A DNA stretch of 64,000 nt, taken from contig CM030936.1 of NCBI GenBank assembly GCA_018136815.1, positions 6,774,034-6,838,033 on the forward strand. Direction: 5' to 3'. A model generated the notes under the pieces. That model did not search any database and was not told where the DNA came from. It saw nothing but the letters and a program-made list of their open reading frames with translations. The stretch is from Isochrysis galbana. Its lineage: Eukaryota; Haptophyta; Isochrysidales; Isochrysidaceae. The translations under genes and the position numbers were made by a program. This document shows, piece by piece, positions 43,543 through 56,400 of this stretch (positions are counted from its first letter, which is position 1; each line of letters opens with the position of its first letter).

Positions 43543-44763
43543 GAAAACAAAACTACTTTTTGTGCTCCATGTTGGGATGTTGTGCTATAAAAACGGGCAA
43601 ACTATTGACTGGCCCTTGCTTGGCGGGCACGACCTGTGTGTCTCCGAACGTGAATGGCATTGGAGGCCATCTGTGTGTCCAAAAAAATCTAAAAGTTGGC
43701 TTGTGATGAGCGCAAAGCAGCCAGTGTCCAATCGTGATTCACGACACGATTGCCCACAGAAATCGATCGCAACCATCACGCCTGAAGCTTTCAGGCCGGT
43801 GCTTGGCTAGATTACATGTTGAATCTACTAGTAGCCAAAAGAACGGGCGGTCTAGAGCTCGAAATTCGCCCTTCTGCCCAATTTTCCAGCCCTCCGTGCG
43901 GAGAAAACTTCTCCCTTTAGACGTCAAACAAAAAGCTATCAATTCCACAGTACTGATCGGCCGCGCGCGTCGCGCCGTCGCAGAGCACGCTGCAGGCTAG
44001 CTTTAAATTATATTCTAGATTGCTACCAGCCCTATGATGCACGTGAAAATCCGAGGAGCCGACGAAAACATAGAGAGAACACCTCCCGCCGATGCTCTGG
44101 TTGAGCATTGGCGGCAGGTGTTCTCCCTGCCTCAAAGCGTCGAGAGACGAGTCGGGAACCTGACGTTTGGGGCGGCAAAGGCATTGTAGGTACGGGCCTG
44201 GTCGACCTGCGCCAGAGCGGGCGCGATCGGCAGCGCACCTGTCCCGCCAGCGGCCAACAAACTTTTGTCGACCAGCGAGCAGCGTCGAGCGCCATGGCGT
44301 CCTGGTGCTCCAGCTCCTCGTCAGTCGCGAGCCAGAGCGAATCCTGCGGGGCGAGGGTCAGGACCGTCAAGGAGCATCCTCTGACGGCCGAATCGCCCGT
44401 GTGCGAGCCGTGTGTGGTGCGCATGTGCATGCGCGGACGTCATCGCTGGGGCACCAGGGTTTGAAATTTGCTTTATAGGCAATATGGGGCGTCAGACCCC
44501 TAATTTAATATTTGTCCAGGCACCTTTTAAGTGAAAGAAACACATCTCTCAGTGGGAGCGACGTCCAGTTCGGCTCGTGTGAGCCGCCAGAGCGTGTGCA
44601 AGGGGGGGGGGGTCCGACGGGACTTCGCACCGTCTTTTCGGACGAGGATTCTGAAAAGGCGGGGAGACCCTCCGAGCCGCTTTCGCCGGGGCTTTCCGCT
44701 CACGGTCAAAAATGTCGACCCCCCCCATATTAGTACTTAAAAAGCCGTGTTTGACCGCCCTAA
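43543..44763 (-). mobile_element. 1.2 kb dispersed repeat, copy B (inverted)
   Basis: Inverted counterpart of 29656-30868, starting TTAGGGCGGTCAAACACGG on the minus strand and ending at the same GTTTTGTTTTC word. Small differences include an extra tract near 44070-44120. The two copies face each other across 12.7 kb containing clpP, so they could recombine to invert it. Confidence 0.8.
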
Positions 44764-46441
<1,678 letters not shown>

Positions 46442-47227
46442 ATGCCTGCCCCGCGTGGTAGCAAGAGTCCCGCGCGAGACAGCGAGGGCTCGCCATCGGA
46501 TGAAAAGCCACTAGCCATGCGCAGGACACCTAGGCGCACTGCACCGCCGGCAAGGCTCGGAGATGGGGACAATTGGGGGATGAGCCCAGCAAGCAAGTGG
46601 TGTGCACCCGCCAACGGGCAGGAGTGGGCACGGAGAGATGCTGGTGGCGAGAGTGAGAATCTGAATGCGGCTCCAAAGCTCGGCAAATACGGTTTGCCGC
46701 ATGGGGTCTGGCAACTTAACGCCATACGTCAAGCGTTCTTGTTGCATACCTGCCTGCGATTTCCTTGCTTTTCTCCCCTTGCTTTTCGCCCACAGCTAGG
46801 AACACCCTCGTTGGCTGCCCCTTTTGCTGCGGATCCTTGTGTGGGCCGAGCGTGGGGAGTGTGTAAGGGGCATGCGCTGCTTGTCATCGGTCCCACTTCC
46901 AGATCCACCGTCCATTCCCGCCTCACCAACAGGGTCGCCAAGGTCGAAGAAAAGAAGACCGCCCCGAAGCCTGCCGAGCCACACTCTCCGAAGGTGGAGC
47001 CATTGCGCAAGACGCCCAAGAAGCGAGCAGAGACCCAGAGAAGTACGCTTATTGAGCTGCGGGCAAAGGCTCCTAAAATATTTAACGCAACGGAGGGTGC
47101 GGTTCTCACGTTGCTCGGTGAGGTGATCGCGACGCGCTTCATCAAGGCAGAGACCCTACAACCAACGCGTCTTGCATTTTTTTTCTTCTGGGGTGCGTAC
47201 TCACCCGAGAATTCGTTGTCATGGTGA
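46442..47227 (+). CDS. Hypothetical basic protein, probable intron
   Basis: Open frame of 261 residues. The N terminus (MPAPRGSKSPARDSEGSPSD, then MRRTPRRTAPP) and centre (KVEEKKTAPKPAEPHSPKVE, then KTPKKRAETQ) are Lys/Pro-rich like nuclear linker proteins. A helical stretch follows (TLIELRAKAPKIFNATEGAV). A pyrimidine-rich tract ending CGCCCACAG at 46795 strongly resembles a 3' splice site; with the GT at 46706 it would remove 90 in-frame bases and the odd HTCLRFPCFSPLAF stretch. The last 20 residues (RLAFFFFWGAYS) look intronic, so the 3' end is uncertain. Family unknown. Confidence 0.4.
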   Translation: MPAPRGSKSPARDSEGSPSDEKPLAMRRTPRRTAPPARLGDGDNWGMSPASKWCAPANGQEWARRDAGGESENLNAAPKLGKYGLPHGVWQLNAIRQAFLLHTCLRFPCFSPLAFRPQLGTPSLAAPFAADPCVGRAWGVCKGHALLVIGPTSRSTVHSRLTNRVAKVEEKKTAPKPAEPHSPKVEPLRKTPKKRAETQRSTLIELRAKAPKIFNATEGAVLTLLGEVIATRFIKAETLQPTRLAFFFFWGAYSPENSLSW

Positions 47228-47455
47228 ATGCAGGGTGGACATGTCCTGACAGTTTCATCGCCAACGGCCTGGGTCTCATGACCTCACATCCTTTTGTCCA
47301 ACGGCAACATGCGTGCTTGCGTTCGATGGCATCCCTCGCTAACACGCTTGCGATGCGGCTTCTTTGTAGGGGCACTAGTGCCGTGCCTAGTGGCGCCATG
47401 GCTCCAATTCCTTGCAACGTTCCAAATCTCGAAGTCGAGTTTTCACCTTGATTGC

Positions 47456-47858
47456 ATGGCAAAGGCGGTGTTAAATCAGCTAACGATGACGCCTGCGCTA
47501 ACGACAGTTTTCCTTGTCCTCGCCGCCGTGGCGTTGGAAGTGAGCTCCCACGGCGGTACTTGCACCTCGTGACTAGGCACGTGACTACCCACCTGGCTGA
47601 AGCTTATTGTGACTGTGTCTACGTAGGGCATCGATCTATCAAGCCTCGCAGATATGTCTAAGGTGAAGGCCGTCGTGACCAAGGGCTTTGGTGAACGCTA
47701 CGTGCGCACTGCTGGTTTTTGGATGAGCTCCGACTTCACCAATCTTCTNNNNNNNNNNNNNNNNNNNNNNNNNNNNNNNNNNNNNNNNNNNNNNNNNNNN
47801 NNNNNNNNNNNNNNNNNNNNNNNNNNNNNNNNNNNNNNNNNNNNNNNNGCTGATGCCG
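47456..47858 (+). CDS. Secreted protein, 5' part, interrupted by gap; GH25-like at best
   Basis: Exon 1 (47456-47539) encodes a signal peptide-like start, MAKAVLNQLTMTPALTTVFL then VLAAVALE, ending at a GTGAGC donor. Exon 2 resumes in phase after TAG at 47627 with GIDLSSLADMSKVKAVVTKG then FGERYVRTAGFWMSSDF, and enters the 100-N gap. It re-emerges at 47849 to a strong donor (GCCG|GTAAGT). The 87-base intron is typical for this genome. The GIDxSS start followed by a conserved Arg segment recalls GH25 lysozyme-like proteins, but the evidence is thin. A further exon may begin at 47949 after GTGTAG. Confidence 0.45.
47749..47848. other. Assembly gap, 100 N
   Basis: A placeholder of exactly 100 N inside exon 2 of the secreted-protein gene; true length unknown, so the protein cannot be completed. 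Confidence 0.99.
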
Positions 47859-48442
47859 GTAAGTAAGCCTCAGGTCGCCTATGCTGCTGTGGGATGCGAA
47901 TCAGCGCTCACAGCTTTTGCCGCTCGACCCTCGTGCGGTTTGGTGTAGGTGCACTTGCAGCCCCGATTTGCGAGTGTGATGGCCTTTGCTTGGAGCATCC
48001 TCTCCTCCCTACTTACCGCGTGAGGGTTTGCATGACTCCGTGTTATAAAATGCGCTCCATTCGCTCATATTGACGAGAAACGCAGCTTGCTCGAGTGTCG
48101 CTGCCTTGTTCGTGTTGTGTTGCATGTTCAAGAGTCGTAAGCAGCCGCAACCCCTGTAATGAGTGACAGCCAACGATAAATGACGCCTGGAAGCGGATGG
48201 CAAGTGTTGTTCTTCGGCTTGGTGCGCAACCTTGTCTATGTGTGGGTTCATGCCAAACCCCATGCTTGTTCATAAGTGCAAGAGCTTGCCGTCGACCCTG
48301 CGGTGCCTTCACTCCCTCGCCGTTGTCCTCCCCTCGTGCCTTATGTCGTCCGTGTACCATAGACCTTTTCAACAAAAGGCGAGAAGCGTTCATTTGTCGT
48401 TTGGTGCCACCCCCCGATGTAATAAAACATCTGAGCGTTAGG
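47859..48442. other. Possible 3' exons of secreted gene, otherwise unassigned
   Basis: A GT...AG pair (47859-47948, about 90 bases) could join the secreted gene to text reading ALAAPICECDGLCLEHP. Another donor-like GTGAGG follows at about 48018. Beyond that I see nothing recognisable. Confidence 0.3.
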
Positions 48443-48896
48443 GCTTGTCCTGCAGAAACGGGAGAAATGGCTGATACCACCCAATGGGGAGCTCTTCTAC
48501 CCATGGTCCCCAGGAGATGAAATGTTGCTTTGACTGCCCTCTTTGAGATCTTCAGTGACCACCAAGCTTGGTTTTGTCATCTAAGTGTCCAATCCGCTAG
48601 CCTACTGCTCCAAAAGGTCTAAAATAAAACTCCTCCGGTGCGAGCGGACGCCAAAGTGCAGCACCGCATGCTGAATGTGGTAGCAAAAGTAAGCAAAGAC
48701 AAGCTCCGCAGAGTTGGTCATGGGGAGAGCTAAGGTTGAATGGGATGTGGAGATGGTTTGCTTCAGGTGATGGGATGTCTCATAAGCTCACCATAGGCTA
48801 TAATGGAGGCATGATCATGATCGGCAGAGTCCTAGAAATCCAAGAATTTTCTAGGACGTGGTCCTAGTTTCTAGGACGGAATTTTTTGTCCGCTTA
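48443..48896. mobile_element. Second, partial copy of the CTAGGAC MITE
   Basis: About 450 bases nearly identical to 42104-42549, from GCTTGTCCT to TTTTTTGTCCG, again followed by CTTA. The left third (CGGATAAAGG and its palindrome) is missing or replaced. One difference is a duplicated ATGATC at about 48810. Confidence 0.75.
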
Positions 48897-49910
48897 TGCC
48901 CGTTTGCTAACAGGCGCGAGCTGTAAGGGGCCCGTTCTGCTTCTCGACGAGAGGTCCCTCCCCCGGCCGGTGAGTCGCCCGACGTAGGTCGGTCCGCCTC
49001 ACACTGGGTGTTTCCTCATTGTAGCTTGTGGAGAGTTATAATGGGAGCCGGGGGTTTGCGAGGGGGGAGATTGGGAGATTTGAAGGGATGCATATGTGTA
49101 TGTGTCTGTGCCACCACTTCAAGGCGTGCGGGCAGGTGCGCTGAGGGGTTTCCGGGGTGTCGTGATAGTACCGGGCTAGTGGGAGTAGTGGTACTAACGC
49201 TCAGTTGTTTTATTATTATTCACCGACTTTTGCCCCACCTGGCGTGTGTGGTGCAGCACTTTTGGGGTCGGGGTGCGCCTAAGTCGGAGGAGTGTTATTT
49301 TAGCCCTTTGGAGACAAGGCGGCTTGCCTTCATTTGGCCTCCTTTCCCTCCGGTTTCTTCCCCTCCCGCGGGGAGTCTCACCCTCCCTCCTCGTAAAATA
49401 GGGGACGAGGGGGGGGGGTGGGAGGGTCCTGCAAGTAGAACTTATACGTACCATCCACATGCATGGGGGTAGTTGCCAAAAAAACAACCAAACCTGAGGT
49501 TGCCGCCTCTCTCTCAGAGCGAGAGCTCCGCCCACCCAAGTATAGGCAAGCCCCGCGCCTGTTTACATGATACGTCGGGACTAAGGTTGCCGCCAGCCCG
49601 GTAGGCACAAGAGGAAGGGGGGGACGGATCACCGGGGGGGGGGGGGGGGGCGCAGGCCACCGGACCATATGTAAATCTAAGCCCTTTACCCCAATCCGCC
49701 TAGTAGTGCACGGCACGGGGGGAGCCACTTGATGGCGGGGGGAGAAGGGTCGGGGGAGTGTAGAAATAGAAAGTATGCTACGTGTAAGTAGTGGTTCCAT
49801 GCGCCGCGAGTGCGGTAAGAATATTATGAAGGTTTTTTTCATAGGTTATATACGCACTAGACTACGACGTATAGACATACTAAGTAATTCAGCTAGCTCC
49901 GGATGCTCAT
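48897..49910. other. Intergenic: dispersed-repeat piece and G run
   Basis: Bases 49245-49310 match 21725-21800 (GTGCGCC ... AAGTCGGAGGAG ... TTTTAGCCCTTTG). A G run lies at about 49638-49650 and GA-rich text around 49730. AAGGTTTTTTTCATA at about 49828 resembles a retroelement tail. No gene is supported. Confidence 0.4.
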
Positions 49911-50432
49911 ATGCCGTCGACCGAGCCCAAAACAACCGAGTCCAAGTCGTCCACCAAACTCAAGCCCATCCAGGAGTTCCGAAAGCAAGGGACTTGGCAT
50001 TCATCCGACATGGAGGAAATGAAAATCTTGTGGGAAGCCTCCGTGACTCCCTCCCTTGTTGATGTAATTTGCGGAGAGATTTTAATTTCAATGCAAGCGA
50101 CGCGACTCTCTCACATTATAAATTCCAGATCGTTCGAGATTTGTTTTGATGATGGGGGATGCGGAAGTGACGACGACAAGGAGACACAACGAGCGCGCTC
50201 GTCCAATTGTCCTCGCAGGCAGGCAAGCACGCACCCCTACGGGATGGGAAAAGGAGAGACGAAAGGAGATCTGCTACGTCTCGAGCTCATCTTTGTGAGG
50301 TCAGTTGGTCGGCGTAGCTCAAATATCCGCACCGAACCTTTGGCTATCACAACCGAATACGGACGGATCGTTTTCATCCAACATGAGGAGGAGCTCAGGA
50401 GGAAGCGGCTTGGGCGCGTCGCTCACGTCTAG
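49911..50432 (+). CDS. Doubtful ORF, 173 aa, convergent with the giant gene
   Basis: Starts MPSTEPKTTESKSSTKLKPI and continues FRKQGTWHSSDMEEMKILWE, which reads as protein-like for about 60 residues, then becomes unconvincing and runs 114 bases into the end of the giant minus-strand gene. It may be a fragment of a retroelement ORF. No family recognised. Confidence 0.2.
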   Translation: MPSTEPKTTESKSSTKLKPIQEFRKQGTWHSSDMEEMKILWEASVTPSLVDVICGEILISMQATRLSHIINSRSFEICFDDGGCGSDDDKETQRARSSNCPRRQASTHPYGMGKGETKGDLLRLELIFVRSVGRRSSNIRTEPLAITTEYGRIVFIQHEEELRRKRLGRVAHV

Positions 50433-53400
50433 GTGCACACGGGGCGTCACACTAGGAGCATTCTCGCTCACAGCGTCCGTAATCGCGCACGTCTCAGTCC
50501 GTATGCGGGGTGCACTTGAGGTGAGGCGCGGCGCCTCGACAAAGGCGCAGTCGCTAAGATAACGCCGCGACGGAGGGAGCGGCTTTGGCGCGTCGCTCAC
50601 GTCTACGTGCACACGGGGCGTCACACTAGGATCATCGTGGCTTAGAGCGTCCGCGACTGACGGCACAATCGCGCGGGTCGCTGCCCGTGCGTGGGGTGCG
50701 TTCGAGGTGACGCGCGGCATGGGCGCGTCGCTCACATTCAGCTGCACACAGGCGGTCACGCCCGAAGGTACTCGCCTTAGTAAAATCGGGCCATCCTTTA
50801 CATGCCCTGTACCGCTTGCTGCAGAACCATGCGGGCTTTCATGCGAAGTCGACATCCGAACGTTGTCCGTGTGGGATCGGATCCACGCCCTCTGGCGTCC
50901 TGACGTTTCCCATGCAGCAAACGAAGCTCGATCGGGGTCGCCACACCGGGCGGGAGGTGATGGCGTCGCACTCGCAACATCCAGCATCACACGAGGGGAT
51001 ACATCAGGCGGTGGCGGCGGCTTCAGCCCGTGGCTTATATCGAGCATCACATTGCTGCAGCGCAGCGCAATGTCTATGTGCTCTGGTTGATGAGGTTGAC
51101 GGGCGTCTCGGGAGTGTCGGATCGCAACATACGCGTTACGCCCACGCCGCTGCATAGTGTCGGTATGATTGGAACGATAGAAGTATCCGGTGGGCTCATG
51201 CACTGAGGTGCTCCAGTTTGAGTACTGGTGTCCTGTCACAAGAGAGTCAGCCGTAGACCCGGCGACGAGCGCTGCCGCGATTGCGTCAGCAGCGCTCCTA
51301 CGCGGTGAAGCGCATTCGCTCTTAGGGAGGCCCGAAGAGGTACTTGTTTGCGCGCTCCGATATGAGGCAAGGCTGCTTCGGCGACCTTCTGCCGCCGAGT
51401 GTCGTTGCTCCGCATCCAAGACCAAGTGATTGCCGTCCCAGACGGCACCAACGCTACGACGCCCTTCCATTTGCCTTTCGCCGTTCGCTTGGGACGGTTT
51501 GGATGCATCCTCTGAGTAGTTCCCGAGCGGAGAGCTGGCGCCGCGGCTGAGCCGTGGGGAGGCGCGCGTGCGACTGGCTCGAAGCACGTGATGAACAGGC
51601 GACTCTTGGAGGGGCGGCAATCGGCGAAGATACGCTGGCAGCTCTGAAGATGGCTCTGAGAGCGGCGAGCCAGGAAGCTCGCATGTGCGACAGCTCTTGC
51701 CCTTGGAATTGCGCCGCCGGACCGAACTCTCACCGTCCGCGGTCCAGGGCGGGGATGGCGTCTGGACCGTGAGCTGCGAGTGCGGCAGCTTGGACTCTTG
51801 GGTGGACTCACATTTGCGCGCAGGTGAGCGTGCAGCTAGCGCTGCTGCCACTAGTGACTGCGGTGGCGGCTCGCCTAGTCCTGACATAGTGCGCATTGGG
51901 CCGCGCAGTGGCATTGCGAAGCTGGGCAACGCAGAGTATTGGCAGCAATCCTCCCCATCATTGCTGCTGATGCTGCTCGCTGAAGAGCGCCGTGTGAACG
52001 ATGGTTTACTGAGGCCGTAGTGCCCACTAGCTGCTGCACGACGAACAACATGCGCTATGTCCGCCGTACTGTAATCGGAGCCAGTCGCCGAGTTGCGCCA
52101 ACAAGAGCTGTGGTGCCAGGTGCTACTTGCGCCATGGGAGGACGCGATCGACGAATTCTCTTTAGGGGCGCCGTTGAGCCAGCGTGCGCGGCGGTCGGAG
52201 GTATGAGCGTGGTCGTCGTGCTCCAACCCCACCGTATTGGATCGGCGTCGCGAGTTGGGCAACGAGCCCTTCGGGGACGTGTCACACGAAGGATGAGAGT
52301 AGTCTTTCTGCTTGCGGGAGGTCCGCAGGGAGACACTGAGCGAGGTGTCGCGCGGCGGGAAGTCGTTGTCTGATCCGAAGGATCTTCGTCCCTGCGTTCT
52401 ACGTGCGGATACCCGAGCTGAACCGTCGCACGCATCGTATGACACCCTACCGCTCAGCATAACTTTCATAGGATGATCCGCGGCCCCCCATTCTGGTGCA
52501 GGACCAGAGAGGTGGCCACCGACCGTGCGGCTCATCTCGAGCTTATGGCGCATGCGGTCGACGTGCTCATGCCGGCTGTGCCGACTGCCCAAGCTACGTG
52601 CGCTATCGCGCAGGCTGCGGCTGGCAAAGCTACCACGGCTCAAACGTGATCCATTGCTACCGAAGCTCGTTGCATGACCGTACAACACTGTGGACGAGAG
52701 CTCGCCTACGTCAGGAAGTGGAAGGCGGCCAGAGAGACGAATTGACTTGTCGGGAATCACCACTGGCGCCTCTTTTCGTAGTGCCGGCTTCCCGTAGTAG
52801 CGGCGGAACGCCAGGTACAGCACGCAGCAGAGGCAAGCGACACCCGCCGTAACGCTAGCGGCCATGATAGCAACGAGGATGGAGCCGCCGCTCGCCTCGA
52901 CAGTCAGGAAAGAGGCGTCCCCCGGAGGCATGTTGGGCGGCGATTTGGGCGGAGGAGCCGGAATCGCAATTTCCGTATACCACGTTATCACAGGGGGCGA
53001 GATGAGCGTGATGGAGCTTCCAGGAACCTGGTCAAAAAAATGCTGCGCGGCCGATTGCGAAGAGCCAACACCCGCAGCAACGGCGTCAACCATCCCGGTG
53101 ACGTTGAAGACCTTGGGGGCGCCACGTTGCGACCACTCGGCTTCATCGGATGGTATGGATATGATGAGCGCGATGGTAGCATTCGTGTCGGTCTCTGCAC
53201 GCACGAAGGAGTCTGGGATCGCAAGGGATTCTGCGAGAGCGACGCGTATCTGGTTTGTCAAGCCCTCGCCGATCCCGCTACCTTGTGGGGCGCTAAAGCT
53301 GAACTCAACACGCACCCACGGGTTGGTAATGAAGAGGAAAGGGGGACTTGAAGGCGGAGCATGCGATTGTGTAGAAACTGGAGGCTCCAGCGGTTGCATG

Positions 53401-56400
53401 CAGGAGAGTGACGTGATCTGACCCTCCGACGATCCATCCATGAGCGACGACCCGACTGCTACGCCGATGTCCCCATTGCAAGCAGAGGCGTGGGCGCCGC
53501 TAAGTTGTGCGCGAATGGACAGTGGCATCCACACGAATACGTCGAATGGGCAAGCTCGCGTCGGATCGTTTTGCATAAGTGAAAGGACGCCACGATTGAG
53601 CGCGTGGGATCCCACTTGCGAGATGCTAGAGCATGAGCCGACATCACGCCCCGAGGTGTTCAGCAAGTCAACACGTCGGCGGAAGTGAATAGAAATAATC
53701 TGCTCATCGTGTGAGGGCGCACAAGTCGGCTGGGAACAACCGGCCTCAGGCGGTGGTTCCGGGTCGAGAGCAGCGGTGCTATTCTCGCCAACGCCTACCA
53801 AGTACAATTCCAACGCGAGCACCGTCGTCTTCTCGATCGACGACGACGCGGAGTAAAGGGGTCGAATGCGGGCCCATTCGCCAACCCCGGACACAACGCT
53901 CCAGGACGTTACAAGCGGGTCCGCCTCAACGGGGCCTTCACTCAATTGGCGTCTGCCGGTGGAGCGAAGGTGCGAGCTGTTGTCGGGGCAGAAGCTCTTT
54001 TGCAAGTCCGCAGAATATTGCTGAAGCGACTGCCCATTACCGCAGCGCGTGGCGGTATTAGATCGTGGCTCAATGGTACGCGTGGCGAGAGTATACGAGC
54101 CATATGGCGACTTATCGAAGATACTCCACATTATTACTGCCAAATCAAAAATGTTGATACGACCATCGCCCGTGAACTTCCCGTTGCAGGCACTTGAACC
54201 ACCAAACAGCGAAATGCCATCGGTGGTAGAGATAACATCACCATTAGTATCGCCGCCAACAACAAGAAATGCCCCTGCAAAACCGTTGAGTGTGGAGGAG
54301 GTTGCCACGTCCAAGCACTCAAGCATCGCGTTGGAAGGGACAGATGGAACCCGTTCCGCGTTGGATGCGTCCAAAGAGCACGTAAATGGATCATGCGAAT
54401 CGGCTTCCAATGAAGCGAGGTAGAGGGCCTCAGCGATTGCGAACTCCTGTGCCAATGAGCCATCAGGCTCAAAAACAATACCGTTCCGACCAACGCCATC
54501 TGCACCTAAGAAGTCAAGCGTGCAATTGAATGTAGCCGGCAGTGGCAGCTCCCCTAATAGCGGCAATGCAGGCGGTGGGAAGGGCAACGACGGCAAAGGC
54601 CGTGATTCCGGAGGGCTATACAAAGGCGGTGATGGCGCGGGAGATGTGAGCGGAGGCGACGATGGCGGTGGTGGAGATGGCGGCGGCGGCGATGGCGGCG
54701 GCAACGATGGAGGTGGCAGCGGCGATGGCGGGGGCGGAGACGGCATTGGGGGTGCTGGCGGCGGCGGTGACGGTGGCGGCGCCGATGGCGGCGGCGACGT
54801 TGGGGGCGGCGCCAGAGGCGGTGGTGACGGCGGTGGCGGTGATGGCGCGGGAGATGTGGGCGGAGTCCACGATGGCGGTGGAGGAGATGGCGGCGGCGGC
54901 GATGGCGGCGGCGGCGATGGCGGCGGCGGCGATGGCGGCGGCAGCGGAGATGGCGGCAGTGACGGCATTGGGGGTGTTGGCGGCGGCGGTGATGTTGGCG
55001 GTGCCGATGGCGGCGGCGGAGTTGGGGGCGGCGCCAGAGGAGCCGGTGACGGCGCTGGCGGTGATGGCGCGGGAGATGTGGGCAGAGGTGACGATGGCGG
55101 TGGTGGAAATGGCGGCGGCGGCGACGGCGGCGGCAACGATGGAGGTGGCAGCGGCGATGGCGGGGGCGGTGACGGAATTGGGGGTGTTGGCGGCGGCGGT
55201 GACGGTGGCGGTGCCGATGGCGGCGGCGGCGTTGGGGGCGGCGCGAGAGGTGGCGGTGACGGCGGTGGCGGTGATGGCGCGGGAGATGTGGGCGGAGGCG
55301 ACGATGGCGGTGGTGGAGATGGCGGCGGTATTGATGGCGGTGGCAACGATGGAGGTGGCGGCGACGATGGCGGCGGCGGAGACGGCATTGAAGGTGTTGG
55401 CGGCGGCGGTGACGGTGGCGGTGCCGATGGCGGCGGCGGCGTTGGTGGCGGCGCACTTGGCGGCGATGACGGTGGTGGCGGTGATGGCATTGGGGGTGTT
55501 GGCGGCGGCGGTGACGGTGGCGGTGCCGATGGCGGCGGCGGCGTTGGGGGTGGCGCACTTGGCGGCGGGGACGGCGGTGGCGGTGATGGCGTGGGAGATG
55601 TGGGCGGAAGCGACGATGGCGGTGGTGGAGATGGCGGCGGCGGCGATGGCGGCGGCGGCGATGGCGGCGGCGGCGATGGCGGTGGCAGCGGCGATGGCGG
55701 CGGCGGTGACGGCATTGGGGGTGTTGGCGGCGGCGATGACGGTGGCGGTGCCGATGGCGGCGGCGGCGTTGGGGGCGGCGCAAGAGGCGGCGATGACGGC
55801 GGTGGCGGTGATGGCGCGGGAGATGTGGGCGGAGGCGACGATGGCGGTGGTGGAGATGGCGGCGGCGGCGATGGCTGTGGCGGCGATGGCGGCGGCAGCG
55901 GCGATGGCGGCGGCGGTGACGGCATCGGCGATGTTGGCGGCGGCGGTGACGGTGACGGTGCTAATGGCGGCGGCGGCGTTGGGGGCGGCGACAAAGGCGG
56001 CGGTGACGGGGGTGGCGGTGATGGCGCGGGAGATGTGGGCGAAGGCGACGATGGCGGTGGTGGAGATGGCGGCGGCGGCGACGGCGGCGGCAACGATGGA
56101 GGTGGCAGCGGCGATGGCGGGGGCGGTGACGGCATTGGGGGTGCTGGCGGCGGCGGTGACGGTGGCGGTGCCGTTGGCGGCGGCGGCGTTGGGGGCGGCG
56201 CTAGAGGCGGCGGTGACGGGGGTGGCGGTGATGGCGCGGGAGATGTGGGTGGAGGTGACGATGGCGGTGGATCGGATGGCGGCGGCGGCGATGGCGGCGG
56301 CGGCGATGGCGGTGGCAGCGGCGATGGCGGGGGCGGTGACGGCATTGGCGATGTTGGCGGCGGCGGTGACGGTGGCGGTGCCGTTGGCGGCGGCGGCGTT

